A stretch of DNA of 7,822 nucleotides from Bacteroidota bacterium (GTDB lineage Bacteria > Bacteroidota > Bacteroidia > Chitinophagales > Chitinophagaceae): NCBI GenBank assembly GCA_947457085.1, contig CANGUS010000078.1, positions 1 to 7,822 on the forward strand, read 5' to 3'. Below, in pieces: positions 1 through 6,281 of this stretch. Position 1 is the stretch's first letter, and each line of letters begins with the position of its first letter. A model generated the notes under the pieces. The model saw only the letters and a program-made list of their open reading frames with translations. It did no database searches and had not been told where the DNA came from. The position numbers were made by a program, and so were the translations under genes.

Positions 1-285
1 AGGCTGAGCAGCTAGGTGAAAAATATAATCTGGTTGAAAATCTAGTATTTCTTTTTTTAAGAATTCAGCATCTCGTAAATCATGAATGATTGAATCACAT
101 AAACGATCTCCATCTATTTGATTATATAAATCTATTTGTTTTTGAGGAGCCAGTGAGAAGCCTTTTATTTCTGCATTACACATAGCTAGCATTTGCAATA
201 GCCAAGAGCCCTTGAAACCAGTATGCCCAGTAAGGAATACTTTTTTCCCTTCAAAATATTTTTTAAAAAAAGGTAAGCTTACCAT
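1..285 (-). CDS. rfbG: CDP-glucose 4,6-dehydratase, N-terminal part (runs off the window)
   Basis: This would convert CDP-glucose to CDP-4-keto-6-deoxyglucose, the first committed step toward CDP-dideoxyhexoses of O-antigens or other surface polysaccharides, in the cytoplasm. Only the first 95 residues lie in the window; the frame is open to base 1. Visible features are the Rossmann-fold NAD-binding stretch LTGHTGFKGSWL at residues 18-29, whose glycine-rich core GHTGFKG is typical of this branch of the extended SDR family, a GFSLAP segment at 42-47 and HLAAQP at 90-95. The family itself is well known; the assignment rests on these motifs plus the preceding rfbF. The ATG at 285-283 lies inside the last codons of rfbF, so the two frames overlap by 7 bases (ATGGTAA), which suggests translational coupling. 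The catalytic Tyr-Lys pair lies outside the window. Confidence 0.93.
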   Translation of the reverse strand, partial: MVSLPFFKKYFEGKKVFLTGHTGFKGSWLLQMLAMCNAEIKGFSLAPQKQIDLYNQIDGDRLCDSIIHDLRDAEFLKKEILDFQPDYIFHLAAQP

Positions 286-1055
286 GATTTCCAAATTGGA
301 TTTGTTTCCCATAATTTTTCCAATTCTTCTTTATCTCTCATCGTATCCATGGCTTTCCAAAATCCACGATGTCTATAACCCACAATTTGTGTATCACTTG
401 CTAAATCTAACATGGGTTGTCGTTCCCACATCACTTCATCCAAGCGTTCATCGGTTAAATAGTTTTTTATTTCAGGTTGAATGACAAAAAAACCGCCATT
501 GATCCATGTCCCACTATCCTCTGGTTTTTCTTCAAATTGTAAAACAGTGCCATCCTCATCCATTTTTACAACTCCAAAACGACTTGTAGGCTGCACGGTA
601 GTCATTGTACAAACCTTGCCATGCGCTTCGTGAAACTCTACTAATTGTTTGATATTCACGTCTGAAACACCATCTCCGTAGGTCAACATAAAGGGTTCAT
701 TGTTTGTATAAGGTAATACTCTTTTTAATCGACCTGCAGTCATTGTATTTACACCGGTATCGATCATCGTAATTTTAAATGGTTCCGCATTTGCATTGTG
801 AATTTCCATTTTATTATCTTTCAAATCGATGGTCATGTCTGCATTGTGAACAAAATAATTTTTAAAATATTCTTTGATTATCCAGCCTTTATAACCACAA
901 CAAATTATAAATTCGTTGTAACCATGCGATGCATAAATATTCATGATGTGCCACAAAATAGGTTTTCCACCTATTTCAATCATTGGCTTGGGCTTCAAAT
1001 GACTTTCTTCTGAAATACGAGTCCCCAATCCTCCAGCAAAAATGACTACCTTCAT
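279..1055 (-). CDS. rfbF: Glucose-1-phosphate cytidylyltransferase
   Basis: This makes CDP-glucose from glucose 1-phosphate and CTP, feeding the dehydratase encoded next. The 258 residues match the usual family length of about 257. The nucleotide-binding signature AGGLGTR is at residues 7-13, followed by KPKPMIEIGGKP (21-32), with the expected lysine at K23. YGDGVSDV at 126-133 carries the metal and sugar-phosphate acidic residues, EEKP is at 175-178 and NGGFF at 186-190, and the C-terminus FWKAMDT (232-238) is typical of RfbF. The start at 1055 is fixed because the nucleotide-binding strand begins at residue 2. Upstream of it lies an A-rich leader without a Shine-Dalgarno sequence. It overlaps rfbG by 7 bases and is separated from purE by about 180 non-coding bases, so it probably begins its own transcript. 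Confidence 0.96.
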   Translation of the reverse strand: MKVVIFAGGLGTRISEESHLKPKPMIEIGGKPILWHIMNIYASHGYNEFIICCGYKGWIIKEYFKNYFVHNADMTIDLKDNKMEIHNANAEPFKITMIDTGVNTMTAGRLKRVLPYTNNEPFMLTYGDGVSDVNIKQLVEFHEAHGKVCTMTTVQPTSRFGVVKMDEDGTVLQFEEKPEDSGTWINGGFFVIQPEIKNYLTDERLDEVMWERQPMLDLASDTQIVGYRHRGFWKAMDTMRDKEELEKLWETNPIWKSW

Positions 1056-1234
1056 TTAATATTACTTTTAAGACTGCAAGATATTATATTTAGTTGAAAA
1101 TTCTCAATTAATAGTGTTGTGAAAAATAGAAATTTTTCAATGAAAAAAAACTATATTATTCTATTATAAAGATGGAAATAATAGCATTCGTTTTTTAAAG
1201 ATTCGATATCTTGATCTGTTTGTAAAATCTAAAA
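1056..1234. other. AT-rich intergenic region between purE and rfbF
   Basis: This 179-base gap should contain the end of the purK-purE transcript and the promoter of rfbF, both on the minus strand. I see no RNA gene or ORF. A weak imperfect inverted repeat lies at 1118-1140 (GAAAAAT pairing with ATTTTTC plus a bulge) but lacks a following T-tract in the minus direction. A one-mismatch -7 candidate, TATTTTTC, is at 1128-1121 on the minus strand without a convincing -33 partner. Neither is strong enough to call as a separate feature. Confidence 0.5.
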
Positions 1235-1753
1235 TTACAATTTAGGAGGGAAATTTTTTACTTTTTTCATCACCTCAGTTTCTAAACTTTTTTTGTAATC
1301 AATCATTTTTTGTTGATTTTTTTTATCGAAAGCTCCTAATATTTGTAAAGCTAAAATGCCTGCATTTTTAGAAGCATTTAATGCAACTGTTGCTACAGGA
1401 ACACCATTGGGCATTTGCAAAATAGACAACATCGAATCCCATCCATCCATTGAATTACTTGATTTTACAGGCACCCCGATAACAGGCAAAGGAGTTAAAC
1501 TAGCTACCATACCAGGCAAATGAGCAGCACCTCCTGCACCGGCTATAATTACTTTTATGTCTCGAGTATGTGCTTTGCTTGCAAAATCGAACATTCGTTT
1601 AGGTGTTCTGTGTGCTGAAACAATTGTGCATTCATATTCAATCCCATATTGCTCTAAGAATTGGGCAGCATCTTTCATCACATTCCAATCGCTATCACTT
1701 CCCATAATAATAGCTACTAATGGCTTTTTGCTTGCAGTATTTGTCTTACCCAT
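1235..1753 (-). CDS. purE: N5-carboxyaminoimidazole ribonucleotide mutase (class I PurE)
   Basis: This moves the carboxyl group of N5-CAIR to carbon 4 to give CAIR in de novo purine synthesis. It is 172 residues long, usual for the family. Signature motifs are in order: MGSDSDWNVM (17-26) at the phosphate and ribose site, SAHRTP (46-51) with the catalytic-region H48, AGAGGAAHLPGM (71-82), and PVKSSNSMDGWDSMLSILQMP (95-115), with the loop typical of class I enzymes. Class I fits the adjacent purK, since class II enzymes use AIR and CO2 directly. The ATG at 1753 lies inside the end of purK, a 37-base overlap. A later start at M17 would leave the glycine loop at the extreme N-terminus, which some homologues tolerate, so the first 10-15 residues are less certain than the rest. 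Confidence 0.96.
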   Translation of the reverse strand: MGKTNTASKKPLVAIIMGSDSDWNVMKDAAQFLEQYGIEYECTIVSAHRTPKRMFDFASKAHTRDIKVIIAGAGGAAHLPGMVASLTPLPVIGVPVKSSNSMDGWDSMLSILQMPNGVPVATVALNASKNAGILALQILGAFDKKNQQKMIDYKKSLETEVMKKVKNFPPKL

Positions 1754-2877
1754 AAGGCTTTGTTTTTTGCTTCGTTTAAATTTTGATTTATAATTGTTGC
1801 ATGACCCATTTTACGAAATGGCTTCGTTATTTTTTTTCCATAAATATGAATAAAAACGCCTTCTTCCTGTAAACACTCTTCAATGCCTTCATAATAAACA
1901 TTTCCTGTATTCCCTTCAGCACCTAGAATATTTACCATGGCAGAAGGCATGATAATTTCTGTACTACCTAATGGCAAGTTTAAAATCGCTCTTAGATGTT
2001 GTTGATATTGTGATGTAAAAGAACTTTCTATAGTTTGATGGCCACTGTTGTGTGCCCTAGGGGCCACTTCATTCACCCAAATATTATTTTGTTTGTCAAT
2101 TAAAAATTCAACGGCTAACAGTCCACAGATATCAAATTGAGTAATTAATTGTTTTGCAATCTGTTGTGCTTTTTCTGCAATACTTCTATCTATCGGCGCT
2201 GGATATAACAATAAGTCTAACATATTAGCACCATCATGAAACTCCATTGAAACTGGATCGTATACTACTATCTCTCCTTGTTCATTTCTTGCTGCAATAA
2301 CCGCTAATTCAACGCTAATTTCTACTTTATCTTCCACTAAACATGGCCCTTCTAATAAATTTACTAAATCACTTTCTGTATTCACCACACAAACTCCTCT
2401 TCCATCATAACCGTCTTTTCTTGTTTTTTGAACAAAAGGAAATTTAATTAACTTATTTTCAATTGCATTTAAAATAGACAATTTGTTCTCAAAGATGATA
2501 AAATCAGCAGTTGGAATTTGATTTGTTTTGTAGAACATTTTTTGCAAACCTTTGTCCTGAATAATTTCCAAAGAATCAGGATTGGGATGAACCACTTTTC
2601 CTTCAGATTTCAACTTCTTTAATGCTTCAACATTCACTTTTTCAATTTCTATGGTGAGCACATCACAATCTAGGCCAAATTGATAAACAGTATCAAAATC
2701 TTGCAAATTGCCTAATACAAATTCATTGCAAAAAGATTTACATGGAGCATCATTATCTGCGTCTAACATTTTAGTGTAAATATCCCAAGCTTGGGTACAA
2801 GGCAACATCATTTTACCTAACTGCCCACCACCTAGAACGCCTAATTTTTTACTTGTTGAAAAAAAAACAGTTTTCAT
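1717..2877 (-). CDS. purK: N5-carboxyaminoimidazole ribonucleotide synthase (ATP-grasp)
   Basis: This uses ATP and bicarbonate to carboxylate AIR to N5-CAIR, the substrate of PurE. The 386 residues show the family's three ATP-grasp regions. First comes an N-terminal Rossmann-like lobe with LGVLGGGQLGKMM at 12-24 and TIEIEKVNVEAL at 75-86. The central ATP-binding lobe has QDKGLQK at 107-113 and VQKTRKDGYDGRG at 149-161. The metal-binding part has VEFL (256-259) and NEVAPRAHNSGHQTIE (269-284). The C-terminus YGKKITKPFRKMGHATI (346-362) is the characteristic PurK end domain. The start is supported by the glycine-rich strand beginning near residue 12. It is first in a purK-purE operon, with its TAG stop inside purE. 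A perfect -7 element lies only eight bases upstream of the ATG. Confidence 0.96.
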   Translation of the reverse strand: MKTVFFSTSKKLGVLGGGQLGKMMLPCTQAWDIYTKMLDADNDAPCKSFCNEFVLGNLQDFDTVYQFGLDCDVLTIEIEKVNVEALKKLKSEGKVVHPNPDSLEIIQDKGLQKMFYKTNQIPTADFIIFENKLSILNAIENKLIKFPFVQKTRKDGYDGRGVCVVNTESDLVNLLEGPCLVEDKVEISVELAVIAARNEQGEIVVYDPVSMEFHDGANMLDLLLYPAPIDRSIAEKAQQIAKQLITQFDICGLLAVEFLIDKQNNIWVNEVAPRAHNSGHQTIESSFTSQYQQHLRAILNLPLGSTEIIMPSAMVNILGAEGNTGNVYYEGIEECLQEEGVFIHIYGKKITKPFRKMGHATIINQNLNEAKNKALWVRQILQAKSH

Positions 2878-2884
2878 TGAGCTA

Positions 2885-2892
2885 CAAATATA
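2885..2892 (-). promoter_or_regulatory. Candidate -7 promoter element for purK-purE
   Basis: The minus strand reads TATATTTG, a full match to the Bacteroidota -7 consensus TAnnTTTG recognised by the primary sigma factor. No clear TTTG sits at the usual distance of about 19 bases upstream (ATGG is there instead). Only seven bases separate the element from the purK ATG, so a start site a few bases beyond it would leave an mRNA with almost no leader. Confidence 0.5.
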
Positions 2893-2974
2893 ATTCGAGC
2901 AAGTGACTTTACCATGTTTTTATTAACGCTTATATTGAATCAACAAATAATTTATTCCTTTGTTTTTAAATACC

Positions 2975-2982
2975 TACTTTTG
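2975..2982 (+). promoter_or_regulatory. Candidate -7 promoter element for the ferredoxin gene
   Basis: TACTTTTG fully matches the Bacteroidota TAnnTTTG element and is followed by GC, as often seen. It ends 32 bases before the ferredoxin ATG, leaving a leader of ordinary length. The nearest TTTG, at 2959-2962, is 12 bases away, shorter than the usual spacing of about 19, so the -33 part is unresolved. It is divergent from the purK promoter; the whole intergenic space is 137 bases. Confidence 0.55.
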
Positions 2983-3014
2983 CGATCAAAATTAAACAGA
3001 CTTAAAAATATAAA

Positions 3015-3350
3015 ATGTATTCGATTAATTTTAAATTTGAAGAAAAAGATAAAACAGCCATCCGTATAGAAAATTGTCCTGCAGACGACAGTATTTTGGA
3101 AATAGCCCTCAAGAATAATATCCATTTACATCATAATTGCGGTGGAGTTAGTGCTTGCAGCACCTGCCATATTTACTTGGAAAAAGGAGAAAGTTTTGTT
3201 GAAGAAATTACTGACAAAGAAGAGGATTTTATTGACAGAGCAAGAAATCCAAAATTAACATCAAGATTGAGTTGTCAATGCTTACTTTTAGAAGGCGCTG
3301 GTGAAATTGATGTAATAATCCCTGACCAAAGTCTGATCCATGGTGAATAA
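3015..3350 (+). CDS. Adrenodoxin-type [2Fe-2S] ferredoxin
   Basis: This is a small cytoplasmic electron carrier of the Isc/adrenodoxin type, 111 residues. Cluster ligands are recognisable as C42, C48 and C51 in NCGGVSACSTC (CX5CX2C) and C87 in SRLSCQC, the arrangement that separates this class from plant-type ferredoxins (CX4CX2C). Between them is the usual acidic helix EEITDKEEDFIDRA at 63-76, likely the partner-binding face. The ferredoxin of Isc systems supplies electrons for Fe-S cluster assembly. The following iscX homologue, 72 bases downstream with no obvious promoter between, supports that role and makes Fdx the probable name, although iscS, iscU, hscA and hscB are absent from this window. 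The leader is A-rich (AAAAATATAAA) and the start is well placed before the first beta strand. Confidence 0.93.
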   Translation: MYSINFKFEEKDKTAIRIENCPADDSILEIALKNNIHLHHNCGGVSACSTCHIYLEKGESFVEEITDKEEDFIDRARNPKLTSRLSCQCLLLEGAGEIDVIIPDQSLIHGE

Positions 3351-3422
3351 TTGATTGTTGAATAAAACATTCAGTCATCCCATTAATTTAAACAAAGTAA
3401 CATAAAATAAATACAAATACAC

Positions 3423-3662
3423 ATGAGTACATTTGAACCACAGATACATTGACATGATCATGAAGAAATTACTTTAAAATTATACGAACGATTTGGCGAC
3501 GATTTTACAGAATCAAAAATTTATCGAATTCGATTTACAGAATTACTAGAATGGGTTTTAGCTATAGAAGGATTTACAGGTACCCGAGAAGGATCTACAG
3601 AAGGACATTTAGAAATGATTCAAAGTAGTTGGGTTTATGAATGGAGAGACAATCAAAAATAA
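3423..3662 (+). pseudogene. iscX: IscX-like Fe-S assembly protein, reading frame interrupted by one in-frame TGA
   Basis: The frame from ATG 3423 to TAA 3660-3662 spans 79 sense positions, interrupted only by TGA at codon 10 (3450-3452). The rest reads as a complete IscX homologue: EEITLKLYERFGDD (14-27), IYRIRFTELLEWV (32-44), then an acidic helix and a C-terminal SSWVYEWRD. It aligns with E. coli IscX, WTDSREIGEALYDAYPD, such that the TGA falls on the conserved tryptophan. IscX binds IscS and iron and modulates cluster assembly, and it usually sits beside the ferredoxin gene, as here. The three remaining tryptophans of this frame use TGG. No ATG, GTG or TTG lies between the stop and the conserved region to rescue it. 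It may be a fresh inactivating mutation, a base-calling error, or a read-through site. The frame is otherwise undamaged, so any inactivation is recent. Confidence 0.85.
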
Positions 3663-3663
3663 A

Positions 3664-3694
3664 TTTCATTTTCTAAAAGAGTTCTTTAACTTTA
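3664..3694 (+). promoter_or_regulatory. Possible promoter for the response regulator gene
   Basis: TTTC at 3664-3667 is followed after 19 bases by TAACTTTA at 3687-3694. Each has one mismatch to the Bacteroidota elements TTTG and TAnnTTTG, at the standard spacing. It would start transcription about 15-20 bases before the ATG at 3716, just after the iscX stop. Confidence 0.35.
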
Positions 3695-3715
3695 GCTCGA
3701 TAACAACACAACAGC

Positions 3716-4876
3716 ATGTCAAACATTTTAGTAATAGACGATGAAAAAAGTATTCGTAAAGCCCTTTCAGAAATACTGATTAATGAGGGCTATAAAGTAG
3801 ATGAAGCTGTTGATGGTTTAGAAGGCTACAATTTAATAAAAACTAAAAAATACAATTGCGTTTTGTGTGACATTAAAATGCCTCGATTGGATGGCATGGA
3901 AATGTTAGATAAATTATTAGTTGAGAAAATAGATGTTCCTGTAATAATGATTTCTGGGCATGGCACATTAGACAATGCGGTAGAAGCAGTAAAAAAAGGA
4001 GCTTTTGATTTTGTTTCGAAACCCCCAGATTTAAATCGTTTATTAATCACAATAAGAAATGCGATTGAAAAATGCTCCTTGGTATCAGAAACAAAAAGCT
4101 TAAAAAGAAAAGTTGGTGGTTTACAAGAAATAATTGGTCAATCAGAACCCATTATAGAAATTAAAAAAACCATTGAAAAAGTTGCCCCTACAGAAGCTAG
4201 AATTTTGATAACTGGAGCCAATGGAAGTGGGAAAGAACTAGTTGCTCGTTGGACCCATGAAAAAAGTCAAAGAAATGAAAATCCACTAATTGAAGTAAAC
4301 TGTGCAGCCATTCCAACAGAATTAATTGACAGCGAATTATTTGGACATGAAAAAGGTTCATTCACATCTGCAATAAAACAACGAATAGGGAAATTTGAGC
4401 AAGCTGATGGAGGGACTTTATTTTTAGATGAGATTGGGGATATGAGTTTAAGTGCTCAAGCTAAAGTGCTCAGGGCATTACAAGAAGGTAAAATAACACG
4501 TGTAGGTGGTGAAAAAGATATTGATGTAAATGTTCGGGTTATAGCAGCTACAAATAAAGATTTATTGAAAGAAATTGAGCAAGGAAATTTTAGACTTGAT
4601 TTATATCACCGATTAAATGTAATCAACATTCATGTGCCTGAATTAAATAATCGCAGAGAAGACATTCCTCTTTTAGTGAACCATTTTTTACATCAAGTTT
4701 GTGAAGAATATAAAATGAAAGAATTACAAATTGAGCCGATAGCTTTGGAAAAACTAACAAAGCATAATTGGACTGGAAATATCAGAGAACTTAGAAATAT
4801 TATCGAACGACTGATTATCTTAAGTGAAAACATCATTAAAGAGAGTGATATTGAAAAGTTTGTAATTCCTAAATAA
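3716..4876 (+). CDS. Response regulator with REC and AAA+ sigma-54-activator domains, lacking the HTH
   Basis: This is an NtrC-family protein of 386 residues. A receiver domain spans about residues 1-118, with the acidic pair D8-D9, phospho-acceptor D52, S80 and K102. An AAA+ domain from about 137 to 380 has Walker A GANGSGKE (167-174), Walker B TLFLDE (234-239), arginine-finger region FRLDLYHRLN (292-301) and sensor II GNIRELRN (354-361). Two things are odd. The sigma-54 contact loop, normally GAFTGA, reads GSFTSA (214-219). The protein also ends about 25 residues after sensor II, so it has no Fis-type helix-turn-helix; typical members are 440-480 residues. No HTH is visible in other frames before the next gene. 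It could be a sigma-54 activator acting from solution, as described for FlgR, or an AAA+ regulator with another target. No histidine kinase gene is in the window. The next gene starts six bases later. Confidence 0.92.
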   Translation: MSNILVIDDEKSIRKALSEILINEGYKVDEAVDGLEGYNLIKTKKYNCVLCDIKMPRLDGMEMLDKLLVEKIDVPVIMISGHGTLDNAVEAVKKGAFDFVSKPPDLNRLLITIRNAIEKCSLVSETKSLKRKVGGLQEIIGQSEPIIEIKKTIEKVAPTEARILITGANGSGKELVARWTHEKSQRNENPLIEVNCAAIPTELIDSELFGHEKGSFTSAIKQRIGKFEQADGGTLFLDEIGDMSLSAQAKVLRALQEGKITRVGGEKDIDVNVRVIAATNKDLLKEIEQGNFRLDLYHRLNVINIHVPELNNRREDIPLLVNHFLHQVCEEYKMKELQIEPIALEKLTKHNWTGNIRELRNIIERLIILSENIIKESDIEKFVIPK

Positions 4877-4882
4877 TAGATT

Positions 4883-5164
4883 ATGTCATTATACTCAATG
4901 CAAGATGCCATTAATGAAATGGTGAATAGTAGTTATTGGAAATACCGTTATCAGGTCATCAAATTAAAAGGTGATTGGGAATTATTAATGGGAAAAACCG
5001 TAGCTAAACATACGAAAGACCTAAGAATTGATAATCGAAAACTTTATATTATTACAGATGTACCTGCTTTAAAACAAGAATTATCTTATAATAAAACACT
5101 CTTAGTGGCTCGTATTAATCAACATTTTGGAGAGCATTTTATAAATGAAATTATTGTTAGTTAA
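4883..5164 (+). CDS. DUF721/DciA-like small protein
   Basis: This 93-residue protein consists essentially of one DUF721 domain. Diagnostic stretches are the GDWELLMGKTVAKHT segment (30-44), corresponding to the W..(I/V)VG..(A/I)..HT motif of the family, then LYIITDVPALKQELSYNKTLLVARIN (54-79) and a C-terminal INEIIVS strand. In bacteria that lack DnaC/DnaI loaders, DciA, the founding member of this family, helps load the replicative helicase DnaB; it has a KH-like fold. Bacteroidota commonly carry short single-domain forms such as this, whose function has not been shown as well. No signal peptide or membrane segment is present. It is probably co-translated with the response regulator, six bases upstream, and the end of the gene runs into a shared terminator-like hairpin. 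Confidence 0.85.
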   Translation: MSLYSMQDAINEMVNSSYWKYRYQVIKLKGDWELLMGKTVAKHTKDLRIDNRKLYIITDVPALKQELSYNKTLLVARINQHFGEHFINEIIVS

Positions 5165-5168
5165 TTTA

Positions 5169-5199
5169 AAAAAATTGAAATTTAAAACTTCGATTTTTT
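5169..5199. terminator. AT-rich hairpin between convergent genes, possible bidirectional terminator
   Basis: An 11-pair stem (AAAAAATTGAA with TTCGATTTTTT, one G-T wobble) encloses a nine-base loop and lies between the DUF721 stop and the fic stop, which it overlaps. The A-tract and T-tract flanks could serve either direction. It is weak because there are only two G-C or G-T pairs in the stem. Confidence 0.4.
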
Positions 5200-6247
5200 A
5201 TGCGCCCAAAATATTCAAATAACGTTTTAATGCTTCCAATTCCACTTTGGCAATAAATTCAATAAACGAATTTTTCTTAATATCAACTCTAGCCATTTCA
5301 AGAGCATCATAGTAGCACAACCTATTAGAATGATCTCCCTTAATATTCGCAATTACGTAGCCATGCTTTAACAAAATTAAATTCATCCATAATCGAGAAG
5401 TTCTTCCATTGCCATCAATAAACGGATGTATCGTTACAATTTTTTCACTCATTTCTGCAGCCAACACCACTGGGTGCAATTTGTTTTTATTTAATTGATA
5501 CCATAAAAAAATATCTTCCATTTGCTTTGCAACCAAAAAAGGTGGTGGTGGCATGTGCTGGCTTCCTTTAATCATTACTTGCACTGTTCTGTATTTTCCA
5601 GCATTTTCTGCATCAATTCCACGTAAAACTAAATTATGCAATTGTAACAAATCACGTTCTTTTAATTCTATATTTTTATCAACTAACTCCTTTAAAAATA
5701 ACACCGCATCTTGATGATTGATAGCTTCTAAATGCTCACGCATTGATTTTCCTGAAATCGTAATCCCTTCATTTATAACTAAATCAGTTTCTTTTAATGT
5801 AAGTGTGTTTCCTTCAATTCTATTGCTTTCAAAAGTATATTCTAGCTCCAAAGCTTGTGCAATTCTGTAACTATCTAAATAACGAAGTTTTATTAGTTTG
5901 TTTTTTTCTACATCAATTTCTTTTAATAAAGTTATTACGCTTTTACCTAATTTAATGTTGGATTTTTCTAATCCATATCGTACTTTTTCTTCAGCAATCT
6001 TCATCGCTTTTAAGGCTAAATCGTCATACCCAATTTCATACAAAATAACTTCGCTCATCCATTCTATCAACAATTTTTCTGTATCTAAGCCCAATAGCGA
6101 TGCTAATTTTATCACCTGATCACGCGTAGGTTTACGAGTACCTTTCTCCCATTTACTGATTAGCGCAGCATCAATATTTAATTTTTGAGCCACGTCACGC
6201 ATTAATAACCCTTTCTCTTCTCTGGCTTTTTTTATAATATTTTTCAT
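5198..6247 (-). CDS. HTH (XRE)-Fic protein, class II adenylyltransferase
   Basis: Fic enzymes mostly transfer AMP from ATP to hydroxyl side chains of target proteins. With the chosen start the protein has 349 residues. An XRE-type helix-turn-helix covers about residues 1-62, with recognition-region NIDAALISKWEKGTRKP. A helical linker follows. The inhibitory motif SNRIEG at 141-146 matches (S/T)xxxE(G/N) placed before the Fic core, which defines class II. The flap region is KYRTVQVMIKGSQHMPPPP, and the complete catalytic motif HPFIDGNGRTSR spans 274-285 with H274 and R285. All catalytic residues are present, so activity is likely but self-restrained. A longer open frame reaches TTG at 6280, but the -7 element TATATTTG lies inside that extension, so ATG 6247 is preferred; ATG 6265 is a less likely alternative. 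There is no adjacent antitoxin gene. The target is unknown. Confidence 0.93.
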   Translation of the reverse strand: MKNIIKKAREEKGLLMRDVAQKLNIDAALISKWEKGTRKPTRDQVIKLASLLGLDTEKLLIEWMSEVILYEIGYDDLALKAMKIAEEKVRYGLEKSNIKLGKSVITLLKEIDVEKNKLIKLRYLDSYRIAQALELEYTFESNRIEGNTLTLKETDLVINEGITISGKSMREHLEAINHQDAVLFLKELVDKNIELKERDLLQLHNLVLRGIDAENAGKYRTVQVMIKGSQHMPPPPFLVAKQMEDIFLWYQLNKNKLHPVVLAAEMSEKIVTIHPFIDGNGRTSRLWMNLILLKHGYVIANIKGDHSNRLCYYDALEMARVDIKKNSFIEFIAKVELEALKRYLNILGA

Positions 6248-6281
6248 ATTGACTATTTTTAACATGACAAATATAGTCAAT
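6248..6281. promoter_or_regulatory. Inverted repeat, likely operator for the HTH-Fic protein
   Basis: A perfect 9-base inverted repeat, ATTGACTAT at 6248-6256 and ATAGTCAAT at 6273-6281, is separated by 16 bases. The distal arm overlaps the fic -7 element and the proximal arm ends directly before the fic start codon. This is where an XRE-domain repressor would bind to block its own promoter. Binding is inferred. Confidence 0.55.

Noticed and set aside
212..484. Open frame on the plus strand opposite rfbF and rfbG
   Set aside because: It is antisense to two well-supported genes and its product is low-complexity hydrophobic sequence typical of a mirrored frame.
1215..1240. Short inverted repeat TTGTAA/TTACAA around the purE stop
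   Set aside because: Only six AT-rich pairs and no T-tract, so it does not support a terminator.
3364..3377. Possible terminator hairpin between the ferredoxin and iscX frames (TGAAT with ATTCA)
   Set aside because: The stem is five AT-rich pairs with no T-tract after it, so it is not a credible terminator; cotranscription is more likely.
3450..3452. UGA reassigned to tryptophan across the genome
   Set aside because: All other Trp codons in the window, including three in the same iscX frame, are TGG, and no other gene has an in-frame TGA. The genes whose ends are visible stop with TAA or TAG, so this window cannot formally exclude recoding, but one TGA does not support it.
3453..3462. Perfect 10-base palindrome CATGATCATG just after the iscX stop
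   Set aside because: It lies within coding sequence and encodes residues HDH near the conserved start of the domain; a ten-base palindrome is expected by chance at this length of window and no related copy was seen.
6248..6280. Longer N-terminus of the Fic protein beginning at TTG 6280
   Set aside because: The extension contains the complete -7 promoter element and adds no conserved residues before the XRE domain; ATG 6247 fits better.
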